From: Paenibacillus radicis (ex Gao et al. 2016)
Lineage (GTDB): Bacteria; Bacillota; Bacilli; Paenibacillales; Paenibacillaceae
DNA: 64,000 nucleotides
Assembly: GCF_014641555.1 (NCBI RefSeq)
Contig: NZ_BMHY01000009.1
Location: 181,477 to 245,476 of the forward strand
Reading direction: 5' to 3'
Shown: positions 1-7,863 of the stretch, in pieces
Numbering within the stretch: position 1 is the stretch's first letter
Layout: the number at the start of each line of letters is the position of its first letter
Notes under the pieces: model-generated
What the model was told of the DNA's origin: nothing
What the model saw: only the letters and a program-made list of their open reading frames with translations
Database searches by the model: none
Made by a program: the position numbers and the translations under genes

Positions 1-130
1 AGCTCGGCAGCTCAGCCGATTTGGAAACCTGCCCCTTCTTCCTTGCGTCCTGCTTCTTTTTTGGCGTCGCCTTTTCCGTCTTTTCTTGGTTGAATAGCTG
101 CAAGTCGAGCTTCAAGCGGTACGTTCGCAC
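1..130 (-). CDS. flhB: FlhB, flagellar export gate protein (5' part only)
   Basis: Only the first 43 codons are in the window; the gene continues past the left edge. The start is a GTG at 130, placed 8 nt behind a strong AAGGAGG (139-145) that overlaps the fliR stop. The N-terminus runs RTYRLKLDLQLFNQEKTEKA and continues with a lysine-rich TPKKK/ARKKGQV stretch, which is the typical cytoplasmic start of FlhB. FlhB controls the switch of export substrate from rod/hook to filament proteins. Its place directly after fliR matches the fla/che order of Bacillus. The membrane and autocleaved C-terminal parts cannot be judged here. Confidence 0.9.
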   Translation of the reverse strand, partial: MRTYRLKLDLQLFNQEKTEKATPKKKQDARKKGQVSKSAELPS

Positions 131-143
131 GGCTGCAGCCTCC

Positions 144-935
144 TTATTGACCTTCGGCTTGCTGTACGATGCCAAACAACTGCTCCAGGTTGTCGAATAA
201 AATAACGAACAGCTTATCGAATAAAACCGCCATCCCAGGCATGAGCAGGATCAAAACAAACAAACCGATAATAATTTTGAGCGGTATGCCGATTACAAAT
301 ACGTTGTACTGCGGTGCTGTCTTCGCCAGAAAGCCAAGACCGGCATCCGTCAAGAACATGGATACGGTAAGCGGGGCAGCAATTTGAAGAGCAAGCATAA
401 ATGTATGCCCTACCGCCTTAGTTAGAAATTCCGTAATACTTCCTTCATAAAGCCGTCCAAACAATTCGTTGTCCAGCGGTATCCATTGATAGCTGTCCAT
501 CAATGCCGTCAACAGGTAATGATGGCCATTCATGATCAGGAAGATCATAATCAGGAGCATGTACTTGAAGTTGCCGAGCAGCGGCGCTGATGCACCCGTC
601 ATCGGATCGACGACATTTGCCATCGCGAAACCAATCTGAAGATCCATTAGAGCGCCTGCCGTCTGCACAACAGTAAAGAACAGGTAAACTATGTAGCCTA
701 TGAGAAGTCCGACCAATACCTCTCTGAAAATAAATAGAATATATTGTGCGTCAGGAATGACGGTTTGCTTCATCCCGTATGTCAAAAAGACGATAAAAGA
801 GATAAAGAAGCCCAGACCAATCTTAAATGCACTCGGGACACCTTTCATTGAAAACAGCGGTGCGACGACGAAAAAAGCCGTTATTCGACAAAAGATTAAC
901 AAAAAAATAGGAAAGCTTTGCACGAACAGATCCAT
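144..935 (-). CDS. fliR: FliR, flagellar type III export gate membrane protein
   Basis: 263 aa, normal family length, very hydrophobic throughout with about six membrane segments, starting MDLFVQSFPIFLLIFCRITA. The family-typical segment RITAFFVVAPLFS near residue 17 and the FAMANVVDPMTGA stretch near residue 103 mark it as FliR. FliR sits in the FliPQR core of the export gate in the centre of the MS ring. It lies between fliQ (17 nt upstream) and flhB, whose ribosome site overlaps the fliR stop, so translation is probably coupled. The ribosome site before its ATG is weak (GAAGAG). Confidence 0.95.
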   Translation of the reverse strand: MDLFVQSFPIFLLIFCRITAFFVVAPLFSMKGVPSAFKIGLGFFISFIVFLTYGMKQTVIPDAQYILFIFREVLVGLLIGYIVYLFFTVVQTAGALMDLQIGFAMANVVDPMTGASAPLLGNFKYMLLIMIFLIMNGHHYLLTALMDSYQWIPLDNELFGRLYEGSITEFLTKAVGHTFMLALQIAAPLTVSMFLTDAGLGFLAKTAPQYNVFVIGIPLKIIIGLFVLILLMPGMAVLFDKLFVILFDNLEQLFGIVQQAEGQ

Positions 936-951
936 CTCTTCGATTCACAGC

Positions 952-1221
952 CTATCCGATGTATTTATATAAATTATTCAGCAGATTGTAAGTGAAATCG
1001 ACAATCGTATTTAAGATCCAGGGACCAAATACAATAATGGATAAAAAAACCGCTACGATTTTGGGCACAAATGCTAACGTCTGCTCTTGAATTTGCGTAG
1101 TCGCTTGAAAAACACTGACGATTAATCCGACGACTAGAGCAATTACAAGCATCGGTGCGCTGGCTTTCAAAATCGTATAAAGGGCTTGTCCCGCCAATCC
1201 GATAATGAAATCAGCACTCAT
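952..1221 (-). CDS. fliQ: FliQ, flagellar export gate membrane protein
   Basis: 89 aa, the usual FliQ length, with two long hydrophobic helices (about residues 15-40 and 50-75) in a helical hairpin. The start MSADFIIGLAGQALYTILK and the central TTQIQEQTLAFVPKI are diagnostic of the FliQ/SpaQ family. It has a GGGAGG ribosome site 8 nt before the ATG. FliQ wraps the FliP5-FliR1 channel of the type III export gate. It lies 21 nt after fliP in the same operon. Confidence 0.97.
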   Translation of the reverse strand: MSADFIIGLAGQALYTILKASAPMLVIALVVGLIVSVFQATTQIQEQTLAFVPKIVAVFLSIIVFGPWILNTIVDFTYNLLNNLYKYIG

Positions 1222-1242
1222 GGCATGTTCCTCCCGTCTTCG

Positions 1243-2001
1243 TCATGGATTGAAGCTAAGCAGCAGCGATTTGACGATTAAGTACCACCCATCCACAAGC
1301 ACGAACAACAGCAGCTTGAACGGAAGCGAAATCATAACGGGCGGCAGCATCATCATCCCCATCGCCATTAATGTGCTGGCAACGATCATGTCGATGACAA
1401 GGAATGGAATAAAGATCATAAACCCCATTTGAAAAGCGGTTTTCAGCTCGCTGATCGCATACGCGGGAACGAGTACCGTAATCGGAATATCCTCGAATGA
1501 TTCCGGCTTTTCCGCCTTAGTGTAATTCATGAATAGCAGCAGATCTTTCTCTCGCGTATGGGAGAACATAAACTTCTTCATCGGAACTGCGGCCGCCTCC
1601 AGCGCTTGCGTCTGTGACACTTCACCCTTAAGATAGGGCTGAAGCGCTACTTCATTCACTTGCGATAGCGTAGGCGCCATGATGAAGAAGGTAAGAAACA
1701 TCGCCAAGCCAATCAACACTTGGTTCGGCGGCATTTGCTGCGTGCCGAGCGAAGTCCGGACAAAGCCGAGGACGATTACGATTCTCGTAAAGCTGGTCAT
1801 CAGAACGAGAATAGCCGGGGCTACACTCAATACTGTTATTAGAAGCAATATCGATAATGCGCTCGTTCCCGGTTGTTCTCCTCCATTGCCAAAATTGATC
1901 TCGACATTGGGCAGCGGCTCCGCGAATGCATGCGATTGAAGCAGCATCGCGGCCAGCTGTACGGCGACGATCGATATCCACCATTTATTTTTCATTGTCA
2001 T
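1243..2001 (-). CDS. fliP: FliP, flagellar export gate channel protein
   Basis: 252 aa with an N-terminal cleavable-looking signal segment (to about HAFAEPLPN, residue 31), as known for FliP, then four membrane helices. Family motifs are clear: FTRIVIVLGFVRTSLGTQQM near residue 90, NQVLIGLAMFLTFFIMAPT, and PFLVIDMIVASTLMAMGM near the C-terminus. Five FliP and one FliR form the export pore. The ATG at 2001 overlaps the end of fliO by 17 nt; a second ATG two codons in is an equally possible start. Confidence 0.96.
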   Translation of the reverse strand: MTMKNKWWISIVAVQLAAMLLQSHAFAEPLPNVEINFGNGGEQPGTSALSILLLITVLSVAPAILVLMTSFTRIVIVLGFVRTSLGTQQMPPNQVLIGLAMFLTFFIMAPTLSQVNEVALQPYLKGEVSQTQALEAAAVPMKKFMFSHTREKDLLLFMNYTKAEKPESFEDIPITVLVPAYAISELKTAFQMGFMIFIPFLVIDMIVASTLMAMGMMMLPPVMISLPFKLLLFVLVDGWYLIVKSLLLSFNP

Positions 2002-2626
2002 CCATCAACCGTTCATTAGGTTTATCGTCTTTAAGCAACGACTCCAACTGCTGTTTACGGTCCGCTTGACGATTCAATTTGTCGTTCAGCATCGCCTGGA
2101 AAGACGTAGAGTCGGTATTATTCCATTGCCCTTCCGAGGACTCAGCTTCCGTCCCGCGCTTGCGGAAACGGCCGAGAAGCTCCGACACTGTACCGCCGGA
2201 CCAACTGCCGGAAGATTGACGCTCGAGCGCGGCGATAATTTGCTGCGCCTGTTCACCGGATTCTACTTTATCTAGCAGCGTAACGTTCTCGCCTACTCCG
2301 ACGATGTATACCCGGCCTGCAAGCTCAACGACCTGAAGGGAGTTGTTTTGTCCCAGTGCAACGCCTCCGAGCGAACGAAGCGAGCGATTCGTGCCCCACA
2401 CCCGGCTCTTCTGGGACAAAAACTTCATAACAACGACTATTAAGCCGATAACTAGAAATAAAGATATAACGACCCAAATCATGCTGCCGGTAAAATTGCC
2501 TGAATCAGAGAAAGCCGGCTTCCCGCTATCCCCGTTTAATTCACTTGCCGCTGCGAATGCAGGCCAAACCGCGATGCCTGCTGCCGAAAGAATAGATAGT
2601 TTTGCGCTTATTCCCCTAATTAGCAT
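1985..2626 (-). CDS. fliO: FliO/FliZ-type flagellar biosynthetic protein
   Basis: 213 aa. It has a hydrophobic N-terminal segment that looks like a signal sequence (to AAAS, about residue 28), a second membrane helix (MIWVVISLFLVIGLIVVVMK, about residues 49-68) and a cytoplasmic FliO domain with the GGVALGQNNSLQVVELAGR pattern followed by YIVGVGENVTLLDKV. FliO helps assemble the FliP-FliR core. The C-terminal 60 residues are charged and of low complexity. The ATG lacks a clear ribosome site, so the exact start is uncertain. It sits between cheY and fliP, as in Bacillus. Confidence 0.88.
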   Translation of the reverse strand: MLIRGISAKLSILSAAGIAVWPAFAAASELNGDSGKPAFSDSGNFTGSMIWVVISLFLVIGLIVVVMKFLSQKSRVWGTNRSLRSLGGVALGQNNSLQVVELAGRVYIVGVGENVTLLDKVESGEQAQQIIAALERQSSGSWSGGTVSELLGRFRKRGTEAESSEGQWNNTDSTSFQAMLNDKLNRQADRKQQLESLLKDDKPNERLMDDNEK

Positions 2627-2638
2627 GCCGGAAAGCCG

Positions 2639-3001
2639 TTAGCCGAGCGTTTTCTTGATCGCTTCGATAACGCGATCTGCTTGGAAAGGCTTTACGATGA
2701 AATCTTTAGCACCCGCTTGAATGGCGTCGATAACCATTGCTTGCTGACCCATTGCGGAACACATAATAACTTTTGCGTTGGCATCCAGCTTTTTAATTTC
2801 CTTCAAAGCAGAGATACCGTCCATTTCCGGCATCGTAATGTCCATTGTAATCAAGTCTGGTTTCAATTCCTTAAATTTCTCCACCGCCTGCGCGCCATCC
2901 TGCGCTTCTCCGACGACTTCGTAGCCGTTCTTGGATAAAATGTCTCGGATCATCATGCGCATAAAAGCTGCGTCGTCTACGATTAGAATGCGGTTTGCCA
3001 T
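2639..3001 (-). CDS. cheY: CheY, chemotaxis response regulator
   Basis: 120 aa single receiver domain. The acidic pair is in ILIVDDAAFMR (residues 9-10), the phospho-acceptor Asp in DLITMDITMPEMDG (residue 54), the switch Ser/Thr position in VIMCSAMG and the conserved Lys in FIVKPF. No output domain is present. Phospho-CheY binds the flagellar switch; in Bacillus it is dephosphorylated by FliY, the next gene upstream in the operon. There is a good AGGAGG about 11 nt before the ATG. Confidence 0.97.
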   Translation of the reverse strand: MANRILIVDDAAFMRMMIRDILSKNGYEVVGEAQDGAQAVEKFKELKPDLITMDITMPEMDGISALKEIKKLDANAKVIMCSAMGQQAMVIDAIQAGAKDFIVKPFQADRVIEAIKKTLG

Positions 3002-3022
3002 CTTTTTTTTCCTCCTAGGGTG

Positions 3023-4243
3023 TTATTGTAATTTTTGAATTCGGTCCCATTGGCTCACAATATCGGTTACGCGTACACCAAAGTTTTCGTCAATAACGAC
3101 TACCTCACCTTTGGCAATGAGCTTATTGTTCACGAGAATGTCGACAGGTTCACCGGCCAGCTTGTCCAGCTCGATAATCGATCCTTGGGACAATTCCAAT
3201 ATATCCTTAATTTGCTTCTGGGTCCTTCCTAATTCTACGGTAACCTTAAGCGGTATGTCGAGCAATAAATTAAGGTTTGTTTCATCCGTATTTACGTACG
3301 GCGGTTGGTTAAAATTGGCGAATTGCACGGGTTGTACATTTACGCCCCGGTTCATCGGATCTCCGTACGTTTGCGGGCCTTGCGGCTGGCCTGGCATTTC
3401 GAAATAGGCAGGCTGCTGTTGCATTTGGGAAGCTGCGGCCGCTTGCATGTGGCCTTGCGTCTGAGCTGCAGGGGCCGGCTGTTGGGCAATCGGCTGTTGC
3501 GGCTGTGATGGTGCGGCAGCCGGCGCCGGTGCACTTGCTGGCTCTTCCTCTGTCCCGCCCATTAGCGTTGACACCATTTGCTTCGCAAACGACACAGGGA
3601 GCAATTGCATAATCGTCGAATCAATGAGCTCTCCGATTGTTAATCGGAACGAGATTTTAATGAAAATATCGACCGGCGGCAGCTGGCCCATACCATCACC
3701 GCTGTCTACATCGAGAATGTCAATGCCTGGAGGCGAAATATTAACGAACCGGTTGAAAATCGTCGACATTGACGTAGCCGACGAACCCATCATTTGATTC
3801 ATCGCTTCCTGCACTGCGCTAATATGTATTTCATTCAGTTCCTGAGCCGTTACTTCGCCTTCTCCGCCCAGCATCAGATCTGCAATGACTTGAGCATCCT
3901 TCGTCTTAATGACGAGTGAATTGATGCCTTCAAATCCGTCTACGTATTGCACGCTAACCGCAACATGCGGCTTCGGAAATTCGTCAGACAGCTGATCTCT
4001 CCGGATAAAGGTTACTTCCGGCGTCGTAATATCGACTTTTTTGCCAAGCAGTGTAGACAAAGCTGTAGCTGCGCTGCCGAACGTAATATTACCGATTTCA
4101 CCAAGCGCATCCTGCTCGATCGGAGTCAGAAAGTCAGACAGTACCGCATTTTCAGCGACAGGCTGCTCCGTCTCTGACTCGCCGGATGATTGCTTCAACA
4201 ACGCATCTATTTCTTCCTGGGACAAATAATCTTTACTCGTCAT
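3023..4243 (-). CDS. fliY: FliY, flagellar switch protein with CheY-P phosphatase domain
   Basis: 406 aa from the ATG at 4243 (MTSKDYLSQEEIDALLK). An upstream in-frame TTG at 4270 would add nine residues from inside fliM and is less likely. Layout: N-terminal CheC/CheX-like phosphatase region with LGEIGNITFGSAATALSTLL (conserved E..N pair, about residues 47-51) and a second site ISAVQEAMNQMMGSSAT; a low-complexity Gln/Pro/Ala-rich linker (about 240-315); and a C-terminal FliN/SpoA domain with DIPLKVTVELGRTQKQIKDIL. It forms part of the C ring and removes phosphate from CheY. Its start overlaps the fliM end by 11 nt, suggesting coupled translation. Confidence 0.95.
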   Translation of the reverse strand: MTSKDYLSQEEIDALLKQSSGESETEQPVAENAVLSDFLTPIEQDALGEIGNITFGSAATALSTLLGKKVDITTPEVTFIRRDQLSDEFPKPHVAVSVQYVDGFEGINSLVIKTKDAQVIADLMLGGEGEVTAQELNEIHISAVQEAMNQMMGSSATSMSTIFNRFVNISPPGIDILDVDSGDGMGQLPPVDIFIKISFRLTIGELIDSTIMQLLPVSFAKQMVSTLMGGTEEEPASAPAPAAAPSQPQQPIAQQPAPAAQTQGHMQAAAASQMQQQPAYFEMPGQPQGPQTYGDPMNRGVNVQPVQFANFNQPPYVNTDETNLNLLLDIPLKVTVELGRTQKQIKDILELSQGSIIELDKLAGEPVDILVNNKLIAKGEVVVIDENFGVRVTDIVSQWDRIQKLQ

Positions 4244-5234
4244 ATTCTTCTTCCGCTCCTTCGTTGACAACTTGATCCACTTGAACGGCTAACCGATCTT
4301 TGACCGAGCCGGGACTGCCGATAAATTTCAACTTGTCGCCTACCTTGATTTGCAAGCCTTTGTTGATCGGCTTATGAAGCGAAATGACATCGCCGACGGA
4401 CAAACTGAGAAACTCCTGAATCGTAATCGAAGATTCTCCCAGCTCGGCGACGATCGGCAGCTTGGCCTTGCTGACCCGCTGCTGCAGCATTTCCACTTCT
4501 TCCGGTATACGTTCCTTTTTTTGGGATACGAACCAGTGATGGGCCGAAAGGCGGGGCATAATCGGCTCAATAACGACATGCGGGATACAAAGGTTGATCA
4601 TACCGGTTGTATCGCCGATTTTAGTGCTAAGCGATATAAGTGCGATCGTCTCATTTGGCGATACGATTTGCATGAACTGCGGGTTTGTCTCCAGCGCCTC
4701 CATACGAGGCGAAATGTCGATGACCGTCTTCCATGCCTCCTGCAAGCTTTCGAACGTACGGCTGAAAATCCGCTCCATTACGATCGTCTCGATCTCCGTC
4801 AAGTTATTAATCTTCGACGGGGCTGTGCCTTGCCCGCCAAGCAAGCGGTCAAGCATCGCATAAGCGACGTTAGGATGAACCTCAAGCACCATTCTTCCTT
4901 CGAGCGGCTCAGCCTCAAAAATATTAAGAATCGTCATTTTCGGAATCGAGCGTATAAATTCGTCGTAAGGAAGCTGCTCGACTTGAACTACACTAATTTG
5001 CACGAACGTGCGAAGCTGCGCTGAGAAATAGGTAGTTAAATATCGCGCGAAGTTTTCGTGGATGCGGGTCAAGCTGCGAATATGATCCTTCGAGAAACGA
5101 ACAGCGCGCTTGAAATCGTATACCCGTACTTTCTTCGTCACTTCTTCTTTTTTCAGATCGTCCGCATCCATCTCACCCGATGACAATGCGGCAAGCAGCG
5201 CGTCTATCTCATTTTGCGATAAAACATCAACCAA
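4233..5234 (-). CDS. fliM: FliM, flagellar motor switch protein
   Basis: 333 aa. The chosen start is TTG at 5234 (MVDVLSQNEIDALLAALSSG), because AAGGGGGTG lies just upstream of it and itself forms the further upstream in-frame codons. The N-terminal LSQNEIDALL motif is the CheY-P binding helix. The middle CheC-like domain carries PKMTILNIFEAEPLEGRMVL, and the C-terminus is a SpoA domain (GDVISLHKPINKGLQIKVGD). FliM joins FliG to FliY in the C ring and sets rotation direction. Standard length, no oddities. Confidence 0.96.
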   Translation of the reverse strand: MVDVLSQNEIDALLAALSSGEMDADDLKKEEVTKKVRVYDFKRAVRFSKDHIRSLTRIHENFARYLTTYFSAQLRTFVQISVVQVEQLPYDEFIRSIPKMTILNIFEAEPLEGRMVLEVHPNVAYAMLDRLLGGQGTAPSKINNLTEIETIVMERIFSRTFESLQEAWKTVIDISPRMEALETNPQFMQIVSPNETIALISLSTKIGDTTGMINLCIPHVVIEPIMPRLSAHHWFVSQKKERIPEEVEMLQQRVSKAKLPIVAELGESSITIQEFLSLSVGDVISLHKPINKGLQIKVGDKLKFIGSPGSVKDRLAVQVDQVVNEGAEEEYDE

Positions 5235-5271
5235 ATCTCTCACCCCCTTCAAGGAATGTCGGCATCAAGTT

Positions 5272-5739
5272 CTAAATCTGCGTAATAATAAAGTCTGTAA
5301 TTTCAACCTTAACCAGCTTTTTCCCTTCCGGCAAAATCGGATTGATCAGGTTTAGAAGCTTCGATTCCAGCATGTCCTCGCCCTTGGAGCCTTTCAGTTC
5401 ATCCGCCGTCATGTCTGCTATCGTACGGTTAATAATTGGCTTTATTTCAATCTCCATCAGCTTGTCAAAATCCTCTTTTGTTTTTTTGCTGTCCAATTGG
5501 AACGCAAAGCTGATTTTCACAATATAGTCTGCATCCAGCAGATTACGTGTGAAGCCCTTCAACTCGGAAGTTACTTCTACCCGCTTATCTGCACTCAATT
5601 GCTTGACGACAACCGGCTTGTTTGCACTCACATCCCCGCTGGTGTCGTTAAAGAAGGATTTAAACAAAATGATACATACAATTGCGATAAGTGTAATGGC
5701 CAGCAATGTCGTTACTAACCATGGCAACATTTTTTTCAT
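5272..5739 (-). CDS. fliL: FliL, stator-associated basal body protein
   Basis: 155 aa with one N-terminal membrane helix (LPWLVTTLLAITLIAIVCII, residues 5-24) and an extracytoplasmic SPFH-like FliL domain that ends with the family-typical VKVEITDFIITQI. FliL supports stator function and torque. GGAGGG lies about 9 nt before the ATG. The stop of flbD is only 3 nt upstream of the FliL start, so the two are surely cotranscribed. Confidence 0.93.
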   Translation of the reverse strand: MKKMLPWLVTTLLAITLIAIVCIILFKSFFNDTSGDVSANKPVVVKQLSADKRVEVTSELKGFTRNLLDADYIVKISFAFQLDSKKTKEDFDKLMEIEIKPIINRTIADMTADELKGSKGEDMLESKLLNLINPILPEGKKLVKVEITDFIITQI

Positions 5740-5741
5740 GT

Positions 5742-5963
5742 CTATGGACCCTCCGTTTGTTCGCTCTTCTGGGTCGCCGCGTAAACGCCGATCGTTCGAA
5801 GATAACTCTGTACGAGCAGCAGAAGATCGGACGCGCTTTCCGCCACTATGATTTTTTTGCCTGTCGTCAGCGATATGATCGTATCAGGCGTCTCTTCTAC
5901 CAATTCAATAAGAAGAGCATTAATCATGACTTTCGTGCCATTCAAACGAGTTACGGTAATCAT
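5742..5963 (-). CDS. swrD: FlbD/SwrD family small flagellar protein
   Basis: 73 aa. The start MITVTRLNGTKVMINALLIE is the FlbD/YlzI signature, followed by ETPDTIISLTTGKKIIV. In Bacillus subtilis the equivalent (SwrD) raises flagellar motor power for swarming. It lies between flgG and fliL as in Bacillus. The strong ribosome site AAGGGGG is 7-8 nt before the ATG. The last ~10 residues (after GVYAAT) are a poorly conserved polar tail. Confidence 0.9.
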   Translation of the reverse strand: MITVTRLNGTKVMINALLIELVEETPDTIISLTTGKKIIVAESASDLLLLVQSYLRTIGVYAATQKSEQTEGP

Positions 5964-5981
5964 AAGCTGCCCCCTTCACAT

Positions 5982-6009
5982 ACCGGGGAGGCTTTCGCCT
6001 CCCTCCGGT
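5982..6009 (-). other. Stable intercistronic hairpin between flgG and flbD
   Basis: ACCGG and GGAGGC arms pair with GCCTCC and CCGGT around a TTTC loop (on the minus strand GAAA, a stable tetraloop). There is no T-run after it, so it is probably not a terminator. It could stabilise or mark a processing site in the long fla/che mRNA. Confidence 0.55.
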
Positions 6010-6029
6010 TATGGTCTAGCTAAGCGCGA

Positions 6030-6845
6030 TTAGCGCTTCAGGTTTACAACTTCCTGCAAAATTTCGTCTGATGTTGTAATGATACGTGAATTCGCCTGGA
6101 ACCCCCGCTGCGCTACGATCATCTCCGTAAATTCAGCGGTAAGGTCGACGTTCGACATCTCCAGTTGACCAGCTATAATAGCCCCGGTACCAAGCTCAGG
6201 ATCGTTCGCGGTCATAAATTCAAATTCGCCGTCTGGGTTCGCGTTAGCCGTAACTTGATACAAGTTGCCGCCCATTTTGAGCAAGCCGCTTGGATTGACG
6301 ACTTTAACGACGCCAAGCTGCGCGACGACTTCCGTACCGTCTGCAGTCACACCCAGGATCGATCCGTCTTGTCCGATCGAGAACGAGGTGTATTCCGGCG
6401 GTATCGTAATTGGCGCGCCGCCACTGTCAAGAACAAACAAGCCTTCGGCCGTAACCAGCTGCCTGTTCGCATCCGGCGTAAAGTTGCCGGCACGGGTCAG
6501 ATAGACCGGTTGTCCGTCCGGACTTGGCGATACCGCGAAAAAGCCGTCGCCGTCGATCCGTAGATCCGTCGGCTGATTCGTTGTCATCGCGCTTCCTGGC
6601 GTGTGCACAGTGTCGATCGACGCGATCGACACGCCAAGGCCGATCTGACGTGCGTTAACACCTGCTTGCTCGCCTTCAGTGGAAGCCGTAACACCAGCCG
6701 TCGTTTGGCTCATAATATCGCTGAACATGACGCGGCTGCCTTTAAAGCCAACCGTATTGACGTTTGCAATGTTATTGCCGATTACGTCAAGCTTCGTTTG
6801 AAAGCCACGCATACCGGATACACCGGAGTACATCGATCTTAGCAT
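6030..6845 (-). CDS. flgG: FlgG/FlgE-type flagellar hook-basal body protein
   Basis: 271 aa. The N-terminal rod/hook signature MLRSMYSGVSGMRGFQTKLD, then VIGNNIANVNTVGFKGSR, and the C-terminal helix with EMIVAQRGFQANSRIITTSD are both present, framing a D1 domain with DLRIDGDGFFAV. The length fits FlgG (about 260 aa), but in Bacillus the gene in this position makes the hook subunit and is now called flgE, so the symbol is ambiguous. It is followed by flbD and preceded by the TIGR02530-like gene and flgD (hook cap), which also points to a role in hook building. AGGAGG before the ATG. Confidence 0.93.
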   Translation of the reverse strand: MLRSMYSGVSGMRGFQTKLDVIGNNIANVNTVGFKGSRVMFSDIMSQTTAGVTASTEGEQAGVNARQIGLGVSIASIDTVHTPGSAMTTNQPTDLRIDGDGFFAVSPSPDGQPVYLTRAGNFTPDANRQLVTAEGLFVLDSGGAPITIPPEYTSFSIGQDGSILGVTADGTEVVAQLGVVKVVNPSGLLKMGGNLYQVTANANPDGEFEFMTANDPELGTGAIIAGQLEMSNVDLTAEFTEMIVAQRGFQANSRIITTSDEILQEVVNLKR

Positions 6846-6948
6846 TTCTTGTATTCCTCCTAATTAAATAGTAGATAAGTTACTCATAAGACTGCTTCAG
6901 TCGGTCGGCAGTCAGTAGGCCCCCTTTTCGGTCCAGCCCGTTTCTTGC

Positions 6949-7317
6949 TTAGTTAAGAATAACTGCGCTGTCTATTTGCGTGAATACATTGCTATGCAGC
7001 TGATTGCCGTCCATTGCGGTTACGACCGTTCGGCTTGGCACATTCACAATCATCGCAATATCTTTCATCACGATGAGGGAATCTACTGCGCCTTTCGATT
7101 CTGCCTCTTCCACCGCATTCAATATTTTCGTCAATGATTCCGGCTGCAGCTGGATGCCGCGCTGCTTCATGCGAACTTCCGCATGATGGCTGAAATTAAG
7201 CACCTTGGCATTCAGCATATCGCGGAATTCCGAAGACGGATTCGGCTTTGCTGCTGCCTTGGACTGCTGCATTAATTTCACGGGCATGATATGCCCAATT
7301 TTTACGCTGTCGCTCAC
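6949..7317 (-). CDS. TIGR02530-type flagellar operon protein
   Basis: 122 aa, no membrane segment or signal peptide. The central LNFSHHAEVRMKQRGIQLQP and the C-terminal DIAMIVNVPSRTVVTAMD match my memory of the small uncharacterised flagellar operon family usually found next to flgD in Firmicutes. It starts with GTG at 7317, overlapping the flgD stop by 4 nt (GTGA), so it is translationally coupled to the hook-cap gene. The exact job is unknown; the link to hook assembly rests on context. Confidence 0.8.
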   Translation of the reverse strand: MSDSVKIGHIMPVKLMQQSKAAAKPNPSSEFRDMLNAKVLNFSHHAEVRMKQRGIQLQPESLTKILNAVEEAESKGAVDSLIVMKDIAMIVNVPSRTVVTAMDGNQLHSNVFTQIDSAVILN

Positions 7318-7823
7318 GGTGTATCAGCCCCTTCCGAGGATGACTCCGATTCATTGCCGTTCTCCGAACCGCCTTTATCTTCGCCCGTCTCCGAAATGGA
7401 AACCAGATGATCGAGAAGCACCATCGTATCATCGCTGAATTTAGCATATTGCTTGCCGTCCGAGACGACTACAGAATTCACGATACCTTTTGCCAGCACA
7501 GACTGACCCTGATCATTCATTTCGTACCATTCCACCGTTTTGCCGATCAGATTGGACGCCGTTCCAAGGTTCTGACGCAGCAGCCCGAGCTGTGTCGACA
7601 TATTCGTCAATTGCTCGACCGAAGTGAATTGGGCCATTTGCGCGATAAATTCTTTATCCTGCATCGGCTGCATCGGATCCTGATTCGCCAGCTGCGTAAC
7701 CAAGATTTTCAGAAAATCATCCTTGCCCAGCGTCTGGTTCGGCTCCCGCTTGGCTGCGTTCTGCACATTCTTCGCGCTATAGTTCGGCCACACGGCAGTT
7801 GGGCCAATGTTGTTGTTCGCCAC
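7314..7823 (-). CDS. flgD: FlgD, hook capping/scaffold protein
   Basis: 169 aa from a GTG at 7823 (MANNNIGPTAVWPNYSAKN). An in-frame ATG five codons earlier is made of the ribosome site GGAGGTGA itself, so the GTG 8 nt behind it is preferred. The FlgD N-terminal signature is clear: LGKDDFLKILVTQLANQDPM and PMQDKEFIAQMAQFTSVEQL. FlgD caps the growing hook. The protein is shorter than enterobacterial FlgD and has an acidic Ser/Glu/Gly-rich tail, as in other Firmicutes. Confidence 0.95.
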   Translation of the reverse strand: MANNNIGPTAVWPNYSAKNVQNAAKREPNQTLGKDDFLKILVTQLANQDPMQPMQDKEFIAQMAQFTSVEQLTNMSTQLGLLRQNLGTASNLIGKTVEWYEMNDQGQSVLAKGIVNSVVVSDGKQYAKFSDDTMVLLDHLVSISETGEDKGGSENGNESESSSEGADTP

Positions 7824-7863
7824 ATCGCTCACCTCCATCCTACTTGCGCATTGATTGACACTC

